64,000 nucleotides of DNA from Microvirga makkahensis (lineage in GTDB: Bacteria > Pseudomonadota > Alphaproteobacteria > Rhizobiales > Beijerinckiaceae), in assembly GCF_009830105.1 (NCBI RefSeq), contig NZ_WURB01000006.1, positions 62,001 to 126,000 of the forward strand, written 5' to 3'. The position numbers and the translations under genes are program-made. Position 1 is the stretch's first letter; each line of letters starts with the position of its first letter. The notes under the pieces were generated by a model. It saw only the letters and a program-made list of their open reading frames with translations, was not told the DNA's origin and made no database searches. Positions 52,674 through 61,511 of this stretch are shown here, piece after piece.

Positions 52674-53081
52674 CTATTTCTGCACCTGAGAACCTTCCTC
52701 GCGCGGATGGACGCGGACCCGCCCGTTGTCCGTCCCGTCCGGCCGGTCGGCGGCCTCCGGACCTCCCCAACCTTCGGAGCCCCAGGAAGCCCGATGCTCG
52801 TCGAGGTCCAGCACGCCCTCGTCGTCCAGGATGTCGACGACCCGGCTGACCTCGTCGTCGGCACAGCTCACGATGAGCACGAAGCCACCGCGGAGCACGC
52901 CTTCCACATAGGCCTGTGCGTCGGATCGAGACACGCCCCCGTCCTCCAGGACCGGAGCGAGATTGCTGGGAGTGGACCAGATGTCGATCCCACTCCGTGG
53001 GATCCCGGCCTGCTCCAGGCGGCTCGCCGCAACGGCCGCGTGCTGCTCGCTGTGGAAGAGAGAGGTGACGGTCTTGGTCAT
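52674..53081 (-). CDS. YflT-like general stress protein
   Basis: A 135-residue protein. Residues 1-95 ('VTSLFHSEQHAAVAASRLEQAGIPRSGIDIWS' ... 'GFVLIVSCADDEVSRVVDILDD') resemble the general stress protein 17M/YflT N-terminal module seen in Bacillus and Deinococcus. The tail is acidic and polar. The function is unknown. It is convergent with the chemoreceptor gene. About 200 bases upstream carry a short inverted repeat (TCGAGCC/GGCTCGA near 53203-53220) but no other ORF. Confidence 0.7.
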   Translation of the reverse strand: MTKTVTSLFHSEQHAAVAASRLEQAGIPRSGIDIWSTPSNLAPVLEDGGVSRSDAQAYVEGVLRGGFVLIVSCADDEVSRVVDILDDEGVLDLDEHRASWGSEGWGGPEAADRPDGTDNGRVRVHPREEGSQVQK

Positions 53082-53286
53082 CGGGTCGATCTCCGGCAGG
53101 GCCGTGCGGGTTGACCTCGCTCGCAGGGAGACGAACCGGTCCCGCGCGGTGGCAGCCGCCCCGGGCGCATCGACAGGCGACCGGATCGCCGAAGGCTCGG
53201 TCGAGCCGACCGGCTCGATCTGCGTGCACTCCAGTGTAGCACGATGCGCCGGGCTCCACCATCGCCCGAGCGACGGGCCGCGCCGA

Positions 53287-54021
53287 TCAAGGCTTCTGCG
53301 CCAGTTCCCAGACGAGCTGCACGTTGGCGGTGTAGCGGATCGTGGCGGGAGGTACGAGCGGAACGGATTCCGCGCCCTTGGCCATGGCGGCCCGCATTCT
53401 CATCTCCGCGTGCGGCTCGAAGGGCTGGGCCGAGCCGTCGCGGATCTCGACCAAGCGGCCCAGCGACACGCCGGCGGCGGCGGCATAGACCTCGGCTTGG
53501 CGCCTGGCGTCGCGCACGGCGGCCTCGCGGGCCTTGTCGCCGCCTTCCTCCTGGCGGTCGAGACCGAACGAGACGGACTGAAAGGTCATGTCCCCGCTGG
53601 CGAGGATTTCGCCCGCGAGCTTTCCGACGCCGTCGAGATCGCGGGTCTTGATCCGCAGCCGGTGGGTGGCCCCGAACTTCAAGCCACCCTTGTCCTTGAT
53701 TTCCATGCTTTGCCTTTCCACGGGAGGCTCGATCTTGAGCACCTGGAAGTTGACCGTCTGAATGTCCTCCCGCTTGATGCCGAGGCTCTGGATGCGCGCG
53801 AGCACGCGCTCCGTGGCGGTGGCGTTGGCGGCGGAAGCCTGGGCCACCGTGGAGGCTTCGGTTTCGACGCTCACGAAGATCAGGGCGAAATCGGGCTTCA
53901 GCTCGGCTTCCCCCGTGCCCATGACGCTGATCGTCGGCTGGCGCGGGGCTGGCGTTTGCGCAAGGGCGGGGGAGGCGAGGCCGAGGGCGAGGCTGAGAGC
54001 CGCTGCGAGGGCGAGGCGCAT
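53287..54021 (-). CDS. SIMPL-domain (DUF541) exported protein
   Basis: A 244-residue protein. A signal peptide ends near residue 22 ('SLALGLASPALAQ'). The SIMPL/DUF541 domain follows with 'PTISVMGTGEAELKPDFALIFVSVETEASTVAQASAANATATERVL' and 'VRDARRQAEVYAAAAGVSLGRLVEI'. It is periplasmic. Homologues have been linked to oxidative stress and outer-membrane integrity, but no enzymatic role is agreed. It is the gene after the polyamine-binding protein, separated by a terminator. Confidence 0.88.
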   Translation of the reverse strand: MRLALAAALSLALGLASPALAQTPAPRQPTISVMGTGEAELKPDFALIFVSVETEASTVAQASAANATATERVLARIQSLGIKREDIQTVNFQVLKIEPPVERQSMEIKDKGGLKFGATHRLRIKTRDLDGVGKLAGEILASGDMTFQSVSFGLDRQEEGGDKAREAAVRDARRQAEVYAAAAGVSLGRLVEIRDGSAQPFEPHAEMRMRAAMAKGAESVPLVPPATIRYTANVQLVWELAQKP

Positions 54022-54039
54022 TGCTGAAAGTCCTTCCAG

Positions 54040-54068
54040 AAAGAAAAGCTCCGCCCGGGGGCGGAGCT
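54040..54068 (-). terminator. Intrinsic terminator after the polyamine-binding protein gene
   Basis: On the minus strand AGCTCCGCC and GGCGGAGCT form 9-bp arms around a 4-base loop, followed by TTTTCTTTC. It ends the message of the upstream transport gene. Confidence 0.8.
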
Positions 54069-54111
54069 CGATGGGCGCAACAATGATTCAGGATGGAACC
54101 TGAGCAGGCGA

Positions 54112-55200
54112 TTAACGGCCGGTCTTCACCCGTGTCCAGAGCCGAGTGACGGTGCGCTGCGAGCGCTCGTCATAGGCCGTGTTGGTGAAGAGGCGCTCCA
54201 TGGTGGCCGCGTCCGGATAGATGCCGGGATCGTTGAGGATCTCCGGTTCCACATGCTGCTTGGCGGCGAGATTGCCGGAGGCATAGGACACGTAATTCGT
54301 GTTCATGGCGGCGATTTCGGGCCGCAACATGAAATTGATGAACTCGTGCGCCTCGGCCACGTTCTTGGCATCCGCCGGGATCACGAAGCTGTCGAACCAC
54401 ATCAGCGCGCCTTCGCGCGGGATCACGTAGGCGATCTCGACGCCGTTCTTGGCTTCCTCGGCCCGGGACTTGGCCTGGATCATGTCGCCCGAATAGCCCA
54501 CCGCCACGCAGATGTCGCCGTTGGCGAGCGCGTTGATGTATTCGGAGGAATGGAACTTCTGGATGTTGCCGCGGATGCGGAACAGGGCGTCGCCCGCCTT
54601 GGTCAGGTCCTCGTTGCGCTTGGAATCCGGGTTGAGGCCCAGATAGGCCAGCACGCCGGGGAACAGATCCTCTGGGCTGTCCAGCATGTAGATGCCGCAG
54701 GCCTTGAGCTTCGAGGCGATCTCCGGCTTCATCACCAGGTCCCAGGTGTTGAGCGGCGCGTCCGGCCCGAGGATCTCCTTCACCTTCTTCACGTTCACGC
54801 CGATGCCGGTGGTGCCCCACATGTAGTTCACGGCGTATTCGTTGCCCGGGTCGAAGACGGAGAGATGCTTGGTGATCTCCGGCCATTGGTTCGACAGATT
54901 GGGCAGCTTCGACTTGTCGAGCTTCTGGAACACCTTGGCGCCGATCAGGCGCTGCACGAAGGGGCCCGACGGCACCACGATGTCGTAGCCCGACTTGCCC
55001 GCGAGCAGCTTCGTCTCGACGATCTCGTTGTTGTCGTAGGTGTCGTAGACCACCTTGATGCCGGTCTCTTTCGTAAACTCGTCCAGCGCCTTGGGGTCCA
55101 CGTAATCGGACCAGTTGTAGACGTTGACCACACGCTCCTGAGCGGTGGCGGCGGTGACAAGGCCTAAGCCCAGAGCAACCGAAGCGAGAAGACGGATCAT
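54112..55200 (-). CDS. Polyamine ABC transporter substrate-binding protein, PotF-like
   Basis: A 362-residue periplasmic binding protein. The signal peptide ends 'GLVTAATAQE'. The mature part opens 'RVVNVYNWSDYVDPKALDEFTKETGIKVVYDTYDNNEIVETKLL' and includes 'YDIVVPSGPFVQRLIGAKVFQKLDKSKLPN', 'GICVAVGYSGD'-like and 'WFDSFVIPADAKNVAEAHEFINFM' signatures of PotF/SpuD. It delivers putrescine or spermidine to an ABC importer whose other subunits are not in the window. The ATG at 55200 is the first giving the signal peptide its proper N-terminus. Confidence 0.9.
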   Translation of the reverse strand: MIRLLASVALGLGLVTAATAQERVVNVYNWSDYVDPKALDEFTKETGIKVVYDTYDNNEIVETKLLAGKSGYDIVVPSGPFVQRLIGAKVFQKLDKSKLPNLSNQWPEITKHLSVFDPGNEYAVNYMWGTTGIGVNVKKVKEILGPDAPLNTWDLVMKPEIASKLKACGIYMLDSPEDLFPGVLAYLGLNPDSKRNEDLTKAGDALFRIRGNIQKFHSSEYINALANGDICVAVGYSGDMIQAKSRAEEAKNGVEIAYVIPREGALMWFDSFVIPADAKNVAEAHEFINFMLRPEIAAMNTNYVSYASGNLAAKQHVEPEILNDPGIYPDAATMERLFTNTAYDERSQRTVTRLWTRVKTGR

Positions 55201-55351
55201 CAGGGGTGGGAACTCCTCTGGAAAAGAGAGAAAAGCCGTGTCCGGCGAGACGCTTACTTGAAGTCCTATTGTCTCCCGCGTCAAGGCCGTTCGGGACGGG
55301 CTGTTCATGGAAAGCCTCCCCGGGCGGGGGAGGCTCCCCGTGGCCTTCGCT

Positions 55352-56506
55352 TCAGGCCGCCCGCTTCACCACGTCGGCGAGCCGCTCCAGGCCCGCATCG
55401 AGCGTCGAATCCTTCTTGGCGAAGCAGAAGCGCACCACGTTCTTCACGGCGCCCCCCGCGTAGAAGGCGGAGACGGGAATGGCAGCGACGCCATGCTCCA
55501 CGACGAGGCGGCGGCAGAAGGCCACGTCGTCGGTCTCGCCCAGGGCCGAGATGTCGATATTGAGGAAGTAAGTGCCCTGGCTCGGGATCACGTCGAAGCC
55601 GAGCGTTCTCAATCCCGCCGTGAAGCGGTCGCGGCTGCGGGTGAAGTTTGTCCGCATCCCCTCGAAATAGCCGTTGTCCTTGGCCAGGCCATAGGCGACC
55701 GCGGCCTGCAGGTTCGGCGGGGTGGTGAAGGTGAGGAACTGGTGGGACTTCGCCAGCACCTTCATGATGTGAGGCGCGGCGCAGACGAAGCCCACCTTCC
55801 AGCCCGTGAGGCTGAAGATCTTGCCCGCCGAGCCGATCTTCACCGACCGGTCGCGCATGCCCTCCAGGCCCAGCACCGGCTGGTGGCGGCGGCCGTCGAA
55901 GACCACGTGCTCCCACACCTCGTCCGAGATCGCGATGGCGTCGAACTTCCGGCAGAATTCCGCGAGCAGCGCCAGATCGGAATCTGAGAACACGGTCGCC
56001 GTGGGGTTGAGCGGGTTGTTGAACAAAACCGCCTTGGTCTTCGGCGAGAACGCCTTCGACAGCGCCTCTTCGGTCAGCCGGAAATGGGGCGGCTGGAGCG
56101 TCACGAATTTCGGCACGCCGCCGGCGAGCCGCACGAGGGGCAGATAGGCGTCGTACATGGGCTCGAAGAGCACCACCTCGTCGCCGGGCTCCACGATGCC
56201 CAGGATCGCGCCCGCCAGGGCCTCGGTGGCGCCCGAGGTCACCATCACCTCCGTATTCGCGTCGAGGTCGAGGCCCTGCCAGTGCTTGTAATGCGCGGCG
56301 ATTGCCGTACGCAGCTCGGGGATGCCCATCATCGACGGATACTGGTTGTAGCCGTTGAGCACCGCGTCGGCGGCCGCGCGCCGCACGTCCTCCGGTCCCG
56401 GATCGTCCGGAAAGCCCTGGCCGAGATTGATTGCGCCGGTTTCCCGGGCGAGGCTCGACATGACCTCGAAGACGGTGGTGGGCAGGTTCGCGAACAAACG
56501 GTTCAT
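55352..56506 (-). CDS. PLP-dependent aminotransferase (class I/II, methionine/kynurenine-type)
   Basis: A 384-residue fold-type I aminotransferase. Signature stretches are 'INLGQGFPDDPGPEDV', 'VTSGATEALAGAI', 'NNPLNPTATVFS', 'SDEVWEHVVFDG' and the PLP-lysine region 'IGSAGKIFSLTGWKVGFV'. It is closest to YbdL/KAT-type enzymes that use methionine, kynurenine or aromatic amino acids. The exact substrate is unknown. ATG at 56506 has GAGGGA upstream; the frame continues upstream without family support. It is divergent from the iron-type transporter. Confidence 0.9.
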   Translation of the reverse strand: MNRLFANLPTTVFEVMSSLARETGAINLGQGFPDDPGPEDVRRAAADAVLNGYNQYPSMMGIPELRTAIAAHYKHWQGLDLDANTEVMVTSGATEALAGAILGIVEPGDEVVLFEPMYDAYLPLVRLAGGVPKFVTLQPPHFRLTEEALSKAFSPKTKAVLFNNPLNPTATVFSDSDLALLAEFCRKFDAIAISDEVWEHVVFDGRRHQPVLGLEGMRDRSVKIGSAGKIFSLTGWKVGFVCAAPHIMKVLAKSHQFLTFTTPPNLQAAVAYGLAKDNGYFEGMRTNFTRSRDRFTAGLRTLGFDVIPSQGTYFLNIDISALGETDDVAFCRRLVVEHGVAAIPVSAFYAGGAVKNVVRFCFAKKDSTLDAGLERLADVVKRAA

Positions 56507-56792
56507 GCCGGTCCCTCTGGCGATGCGCGGTGACGTGGGTTGAGCTTCGTAACACGGAGTGGAGCGGCGTCGAACACGAATATGGCGAGAATCGAATGCC
56601 CGGCTTTCCCCGTCGAGGCGAGGAGCAGGTCGCCCGGATGAAGAGAAGCGAGCGCCACGCCTCGACGAAGCGTCGTCACCGGCACAGGGCCGGCGACGAC
56701 GCGGTGATTCAGGAACAGGGAACCCGCGCGTCCTCCGGGATGACATCGGACGGCAGGGTTGCTATCGCGAAGGGGACAATATCGAATTCCTC

Positions 56793-57797
56793 ATGCGTCC
56801 GTCCCGGCTGCCCCTCATCCTCGGCCTCGTCCTCCTCATCGGAGGCCTGAGCGTCGCCTCCCTCGTCATCGGTCCGGCTCCGATCGCACCCTTGCGGGCC
56901 TTGACGGCGCTCGCCTCGGATCAGGGCAGCGCGACCGTCGTGGTGCGCGATATCCGCCTGCCGCGGACGCTGCTCGCCCTCATGATCGGATGGATCTTCG
57001 GGCTTACGGGAGCCGGCCTGCAGGGGCTCCTGCGCAATCCTCTCGCCGACACGGCGGTGTTCGGGGCGCCGCAGGCTGCCGCCTTCGGGGCGGTTCTGGT
57101 GATCTATTCGGGATTCGTGGGGGCGCTGTCCTGGATGCTGCCATTCGCCGCGATCCTGGGAGCGCTCGCCTCGGTGGCGCTCGTGGTCACGGTCGCCGGG
57201 CGCAGGGCCACCGTGGTGGTTCTCGTCCTGTCGGGTCTGGCTGTCGGGAGCCTCGCGGGAGCGGGGACCTCGCTGGCCATCAGCCTCTCCCCCAATCCGT
57301 TCGCCGTGACGGAAATCGTGTTCTGGATCCTGGGCTCCTTCGAGGACCGCTCGATCGTACATGTCTGGCTCGTGGCGCCCTTCATCGGGGCGGCCTCGGC
57401 GCTCGTCCTGTCCTCCTCGAACGGCTTGCGGGCGCTGGCCCTGGGGGAGGAAACCGCGCGCAGCCTCGGCGCGAACCTCGTGCGCCTGCGGCTTCTGCTG
57501 GTGGCGGGCGCGGCCATCGGCACGGGGGCCTCGGTAGCGGTCGCGGGCTCCATCGGATTCGTCGGCCTCGTCGCCCCTCATCTGGTGCGCCCTTTCGCGG
57601 GGTACGATCCGGCCCGGACCCTCGTGCCTTCGGGCCTTGCGGGTGCGGCGCTCCTGCTCGCCGCCGATTGCGCCGTGCGCCTCATTCCCTCGCAGACGGA
57701 GGTGAAGGTCGGCGTTCTCACCGCCATTCTCGGCGTCCCCTTCTTCCTCTGGGTGATCGCCCGCCGCAAGGCGGAGCTCGCGGAGATGCCAATATGA
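56793..57797 (+). CDS. FecCD-family ABC importer permease
   Basis: A 334-residue permease with about nine to ten helices. Signatures are 'LPRTLLALMIGWIFGLTGAGLQGLLRNPLADTAVFGAPQAAAFGAV' and the coupling motif 'GSIGFVGLVAPHLVRPFAGYDPARTLVPSGLAGAALLLAADC'. The FecCD group takes up siderophores, heme or cobalamin. It lacks a binding-protein gene next to it. The ATG at 56793 has a weak ribosome binding site. The stop overlaps the ATPase start (ATGA). Confidence 0.9.
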   Translation: MRPSRLPLILGLVLLIGGLSVASLVIGPAPIAPLRALTALASDQGSATVVVRDIRLPRTLLALMIGWIFGLTGAGLQGLLRNPLADTAVFGAPQAAAFGAVLVIYSGFVGALSWMLPFAAILGALASVALVVTVAGRRATVVVLVLSGLAVGSLAGAGTSLAISLSPNPFAVTEIVFWILGSFEDRSIVHVWLVAPFIGAASALVLSSSNGLRALALGEETARSLGANLVRLRLLLVAGAAIGTGASVAVAGSIGFVGLVAPHLVRPFAGYDPARTLVPSGLAGAALLLAADCAVRLIPSQTEVKVGVLTAILGVPFFLWVIARRKAELAEMPI

Positions 57798-58591
57798 CCG
57801 AGCTGAGCGCCCGCGGCCTCTCGGTCGATCTCGGGCGCCGTCACGCGCTCTCGGGAGTCGATCTCACCCTGCGCCCCGGCCGCCTCACCGTGATCGTCGG
57901 CCCTAACGGCGCGGGCAAGACGACGCTGATGCGGGCCCTCGCGGGGCTCCTCGCTCCGGCCGGGGGACAGGTGACCCTCGATGGGCGGCCCGTGACGCGC
58001 ATCGCCTCGGCGGAGCGGGCACGCTCCATCGCCTATCTGCCGCAGGGCGGCAGCGTCGCTTGGCCGCTCCCGGTTTTCGAAGTGGTCGCTCTGGGCCGTC
58101 TGCCCCATGGCGAGAAGCCTGACAGCCTCCCCCCGCCTGGGCGGGAGGCGGTGAGCGCCGCCATTCACGCGGTGGGCCTCGAAGGCTTCGGAGCCAGGGC
58201 CGCCACGGACCTGTCGGGCGGGGAGCGTGCCCGGGTGCTTCTGGCCCGCGCCTTGGCGACGCAGGCTCCCGTGCTCCTCGCCGACGAGCCGGTCGCCGCC
58301 CTCGATCCGCGCCACCAGCTCGTCGTGCTCGAGGTGCTGAGACGTCAGGCGCGAGCCGGCCGAACGGTGGCGGCGATCATGCACGATCTGACCTTGGCCG
58401 CACGCTTCGCGGATGAGATGATCCTCCTGAATCGCGGGAGGATCGCCGTGTCGGGAAGGCCGGAGACGGTTTTGACGGAGGCGGAGCTCGCCGCCCATTT
58501 CGGCATTCAGGCCCATGTCTCCCAGGACGGGGGCCGTCTCGTCGTGGTGGCGGATCGCCCGCTTCCGGAACCCGGGCAGGACGCCGTATGA
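57794..58591 (+). CDS. FecE/HmuV-type ABC importer ATPase
   Basis: A 265-residue ATPase. Walker A is GPNGAGKTTL near residues 36-45, the signature is LSGGERARVLLARAL, Walker B is 'VLLADEPVAALDP' and the switch is 'IMHDLTLA'. A C-terminal 'HFGIQAHVSQDGGRLVVVADRP' tail is typical of the iron/cobalamin class. It is coupled to the permease by the ATGA overlap. The substrate (heme, ferric siderophore or cobalamin) cannot be chosen from these two subunits. Confidence 0.9.
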   Translation: MTELSARGLSVDLGRRHALSGVDLTLRPGRLTVIVGPNGAGKTTLMRALAGLLAPAGGQVTLDGRPVTRIASAERARSIAYLPQGGSVAWPLPVFEVVALGRLPHGEKPDSLPPPGREAVSAAIHAVGLEGFGARAATDLSGGERARVLLARALATQAPVLLADEPVAALDPRHQLVVLEVLRRQARAGRTVAAIMHDLTLAARFADEMILLNRGRIAVSGRPETVLTEAELAAHFGIQAHVSQDGGRLVVVADRPLPEPGQDAV

Positions 58592-58669
58592 CCCGGCTTA
58601 TGTAACTTCGGTGCATTGACAAAGGAGAGGGCTGGGCCGATACCCCGCTCTTCAACTGACGGCGAGACG

Positions 58670-60637
58670 ATGAATCGGCAGGATTTCAAGAAAGCGCTCA
58701 TCATTGTGCACGACCTCGTCATGACGGGTGCGGCCGTCATCGCGACGTTCTTCGTGCGCTTCGAGGGACCGTTCCTGAACGAGCGCCTGGTCTACCTCCC
58801 CGTCTTCCTGCCCCTCTTCGTCGCCTTCGCGGGCGTCGTCTACTGGTTTTTCCATCTCTACCGGTCCAAGTGGCGATTCGCCTCCCTGCCGGATCTCTTC
58901 AATATTTTCTGGGCCTCCACGGTCCTGGCGCTGACGCTGCTGGTCGTCGACTACGTCGCCCTCTCGCCGCAGTTCTACGGCTCCTTCTTCTTCGGAAAGA
59001 TCACGATCGCCCTCTACTGGCTGATCCAGATGTTCGTGCTGGGCGGCCCGCGCCTCGCCTTCCGCTATTTCAAATATGCCCGCTCCCGCCACACCCTCGG
59101 CCGCGACACGAACACGCCGACCCTCCTCCTGGGCCGCGGCAACGACATCGAGGTGATCCTGCGCGCCATCGAGACGGGAACCGTCAAGAAGATGCGCCCG
59201 AAGGGCATTCTCTCCTATCGCACCGAGGATCTCGGGCAGTCGATCCGCGGCGTGCCGGTGCTGGGCACCTTCGCCGACCTCGATCAGGTGGTGCAGGACT
59301 TCCAGGAGCGCGGCGAGGTGATCCGCCGCCTCGTGGCGACGCCGAGCGCCCTCTCGCCCGAGGCCCATCCGGACATGCTGCTGGCCCGCGCGCGCCGCCT
59401 CGGTCTGCCCCTGGTGCGCGTCACGAGCCTCGGGGAGGGCATGCGCGACGCGGAGCTGGCGCCTCTGGAGATCGAGGATCTCCTTCTGCGCCCGACCGTG
59501 CAGATCGACCGGCAGAGGCTGGAGAATTTCATCCGCGGCAAGCGCGTGCTCGTCACCGGCGGCGGCGGCTCCATCGGATCGGAAATCTGCACCCGCGTGG
59601 CGGCCTTCGGCGCCAGCCACCTCATGATCCTGGAGAATTCGGAGCCTTCCCTCCATCACATCCTGGAGCATCCGTCGCTGATCGCCAGCGAGACCCATGT
59701 GGACGGAATCATCGCCGACGTGCGCGACCGGTCACGGGTGCAGGAGGTGATGAACGAATTTCGCCCCGACGTGGTCTTCCATGCCGCCGCCCTCAAGCAT
59801 GTTCCCTATCTCGAGCGGAACTGGACCGAGGGCATCAAGACGAACGTGTTCGGCTCGGTGAACGTCGCCGACGCGGCGGTGGAGGCGGGCGCCTCCGAGA
59901 TCGTGATCATCTCCACCGATAAGGCCATCGACCCGGTGTCCATGCTCGGCGCCACCAAACGCTTTGCCGAGATATACGGGCAGGCTCTCGATGCGGAGTT
60001 CATGAGCCGCCATGCGGCCACCCGCATCATCGCCGTGCGCTTCGGCAACGTGCTCGGCTCGGCCGGGTCCGTGGTCCCGAAGTTCAAGGCGCAGATCGCC
60101 CGCGGCGGCCCGGTCACCGTCACGCATCCCGACATGGTGCGCTATTTCATGACGACCCGGGAGGCGGCCGATCTGGTGCTCACCTCTGCCTCGCATGCGG
60201 ATGACGGACGGCACCTTCGCGAAGGCGAGGACCTTTCCTACGAGCGCGCCTCGGTCTACGTGCTGAAGATGGGCCAGCCCGTGCGCATCTACGAGCTTGC
60301 CGAGCGGATGATCCGTCTTGCCGGCTACGAGCCGGGGGAGGACATCGAGATCGCCGTCATGGGCACCCGGCCGGGCGAGCGAATGCACGAGATCCTCTTT
60401 GCCCGCGACGAGCCGATGGCCGAAATCGGCATCGACGGCGTCATGGCCGCCAAGCCCGTCTTCGCGGATCGCACCAAGGTCGGCCGGTGGCTCGAAGCCC
60501 TTGCCAAGGCCGTGGCCGATGGGAATCGTGCGGAAGCGGAGTGGATCTTCGAGGAGGCAATTCCCGAATTCAAGCGCCGGCAGCCGAATCCGCCGTCAGC
60601 CGAGCCAGCCGAGCCAGCCCGTCTGGCGTCCCGGTAA
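58670..60637 (+). CDS. Membrane-bound nucleotide-sugar 4,6-dehydratase (CapD/WbpM/PglF type)
   Basis: A 655-residue protein. Four transmembrane helices fill about residues 1-120. A CoA-binding-like domain follows, then the long-SDR catalytic domain. Its nucleotide motif is 'VLVTGGGGSIGSEICTR', and the active-site strand is 'IISTDKAIDPVSMLGATKR', which gives the S-M-K triad (Met in place of Tyr) typical of WbpM. It probably turns UDP-GlcNAc into UDP-4-keto-6-deoxy-GlcNAc. The 3' end overlaps the convergent reductase gene by 68 bases. Confidence 0.9.
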   Translation: MNRQDFKKALIIVHDLVMTGAAVIATFFVRFEGPFLNERLVYLPVFLPLFVAFAGVVYWFFHLYRSKWRFASLPDLFNIFWASTVLALTLLVVDYVALSPQFYGSFFFGKITIALYWLIQMFVLGGPRLAFRYFKYARSRHTLGRDTNTPTLLLGRGNDIEVILRAIETGTVKKMRPKGILSYRTEDLGQSIRGVPVLGTFADLDQVVQDFQERGEVIRRLVATPSALSPEAHPDMLLARARRLGLPLVRVTSLGEGMRDAELAPLEIEDLLLRPTVQIDRQRLENFIRGKRVLVTGGGGSIGSEICTRVAAFGASHLMILENSEPSLHHILEHPSLIASETHVDGIIADVRDRSRVQEVMNEFRPDVVFHAAALKHVPYLERNWTEGIKTNVFGSVNVADAAVEAGASEIVIISTDKAIDPVSMLGATKRFAEIYGQALDAEFMSRHAATRIIAVRFGNVLGSAGSVVPKFKAQIARGGPVTVTHPDMVRYFMTTREAADLVLTSASHADDGRHLREGEDLSYERASVYVLKMGQPVRIYELAERMIRLAGYEPGEDIEIAVMGTRPGERMHEILFARDEPMAEIGIDGVMAAKPVFADRTKVGRWLEALAKAVADGNRAEAEWIFEEAIPEFKRRQPNPPSAEPAEPARLASR

Positions 60638-61511
60638 CCGGCTGCCAGCCGAGGCTCTTCAGGGCCTCGGGGCTCGCCACGAGCGAGCCGGAGAGGCGCT
60701 CATAGGCGTCACCCTTTCCAGTCAGCGCGGCCGCCGCGCCCAGCGCGAAGGACGGCACGGGAACAAGGCCCGGCGCGCGTCCGAGCCCTTTCCGCAAGGC
60801 GGTGACGATCTCCGGCACGGTCACTGGTTCCGGATCGGCGGCGATGAAGGGGCGCCGCAGGGGGGCGGAGGCCTTCAGGAGTGTGTCGAGGGCACCCGTG
60901 AGGTTGTCGAGGGAGAGCAGCGAGCGTCTGGCTTTCAGGCCGCCGAGCGGCAGAGGCCAGGGAGATCGGGCGAGCTTCAGGAGCATCGCCATGTTGCCCT
61001 TCACGCCGGGTCCGTAGACGAGAACCGGGCGCAAAGCCGCCCAGTCCAGGCCGAGTTCGGCGAGACCCTGTTCCGCCTCCAGTTTCGAGCGCCCATAGGC
61101 GTCGGTGGGCCTCGGCTCCATGTCCTCGGTCAGGACGCCGTCCGCCACCGGCCCGCTCTGTGCGCGGATGGAGGAGAGAAAGACGAAGCGTTTCACGCCC
61201 GCTCGTTCCGCCGCCTGCGCGAGCCTGATCGTTCCTTGCGTGTTGATGGCGCGGTAATCGTCCTCGGGGCGGCCCGACATGGCATGCGCGAGACCGGCGG
61301 AGTGGATCACCATGTCCACGTCGCGCAGGGCCGCCGCCATGTTCTGCGGCGAGGCGATGTCGCCGATCACCGCGCTCGACGCGCCCTCCGGCACCTCCGA
61401 GGGGCGGCGCAGCAGCACGCGGACACGATAACCGCGCTTGGGGAGTTCGCGCAGGATGTGGCGGCCGATGAAGCCCGTCGAGCCGGTGAGCGCAATCAGG
61501 GGGGCATTCAT
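60570..61511 (-). CDS. NAD-dependent epimerase/reductase, WbpV/WreQ-like
   Basis: A 313-residue SDR. The nucleotide motif is 'LIALTGSTGFIGRHILRELPKRGYRVRVL', 'VIHSAGLAHAM' follows, and the active-site YxxxK is in 'DAYGRSKLEAEQGL'. Together with the convergent 4,6-dehydratase and the next transferase it fits the 4-keto reductase that makes UDP-QuiNAc (WreQ) or UDP-FucNAc (WbpV). The start at 61511 overlaps the stop of the transferase gene (ATGA). The stop lies inside the dehydratase gene on the other strand. Confidence 0.82.
   Translation of the reverse strand: MNAPLIALTGSTGFIGRHILRELPKRGYRVRVLLRRPSEVPEGASSAVIGDIASPQNMAAALRDVDMVIHSAGLAHAMSGRPEDDYRAINTQGTIRLAQAAERAGVKRFVFLSSIRAQSGPVADGVLTEDMEPRPTDAYGRSKLEAEQGLAELGLDWAALRPVLVYGPGVKGNMAMLLKLARSPWPLPLGGLKARRSLLSLDNLTGALDTLLKASAPLRRPFIAADPEPVTVPEIVTALRKGLGRAPGLVPVPSFALGAAAALTGKGDAYERLSGSLVASPEALKSLGWQPVTGTPDGLARLARLTADSAAGA

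Noticed and set aside
56506..56746. An 80-residue N-terminal extension of the aminotransferase
   Set aside because: The extension is Arg/Pro-rich without family support, and the ATG at 56506 has a good ribosome binding site and gives the normal length.
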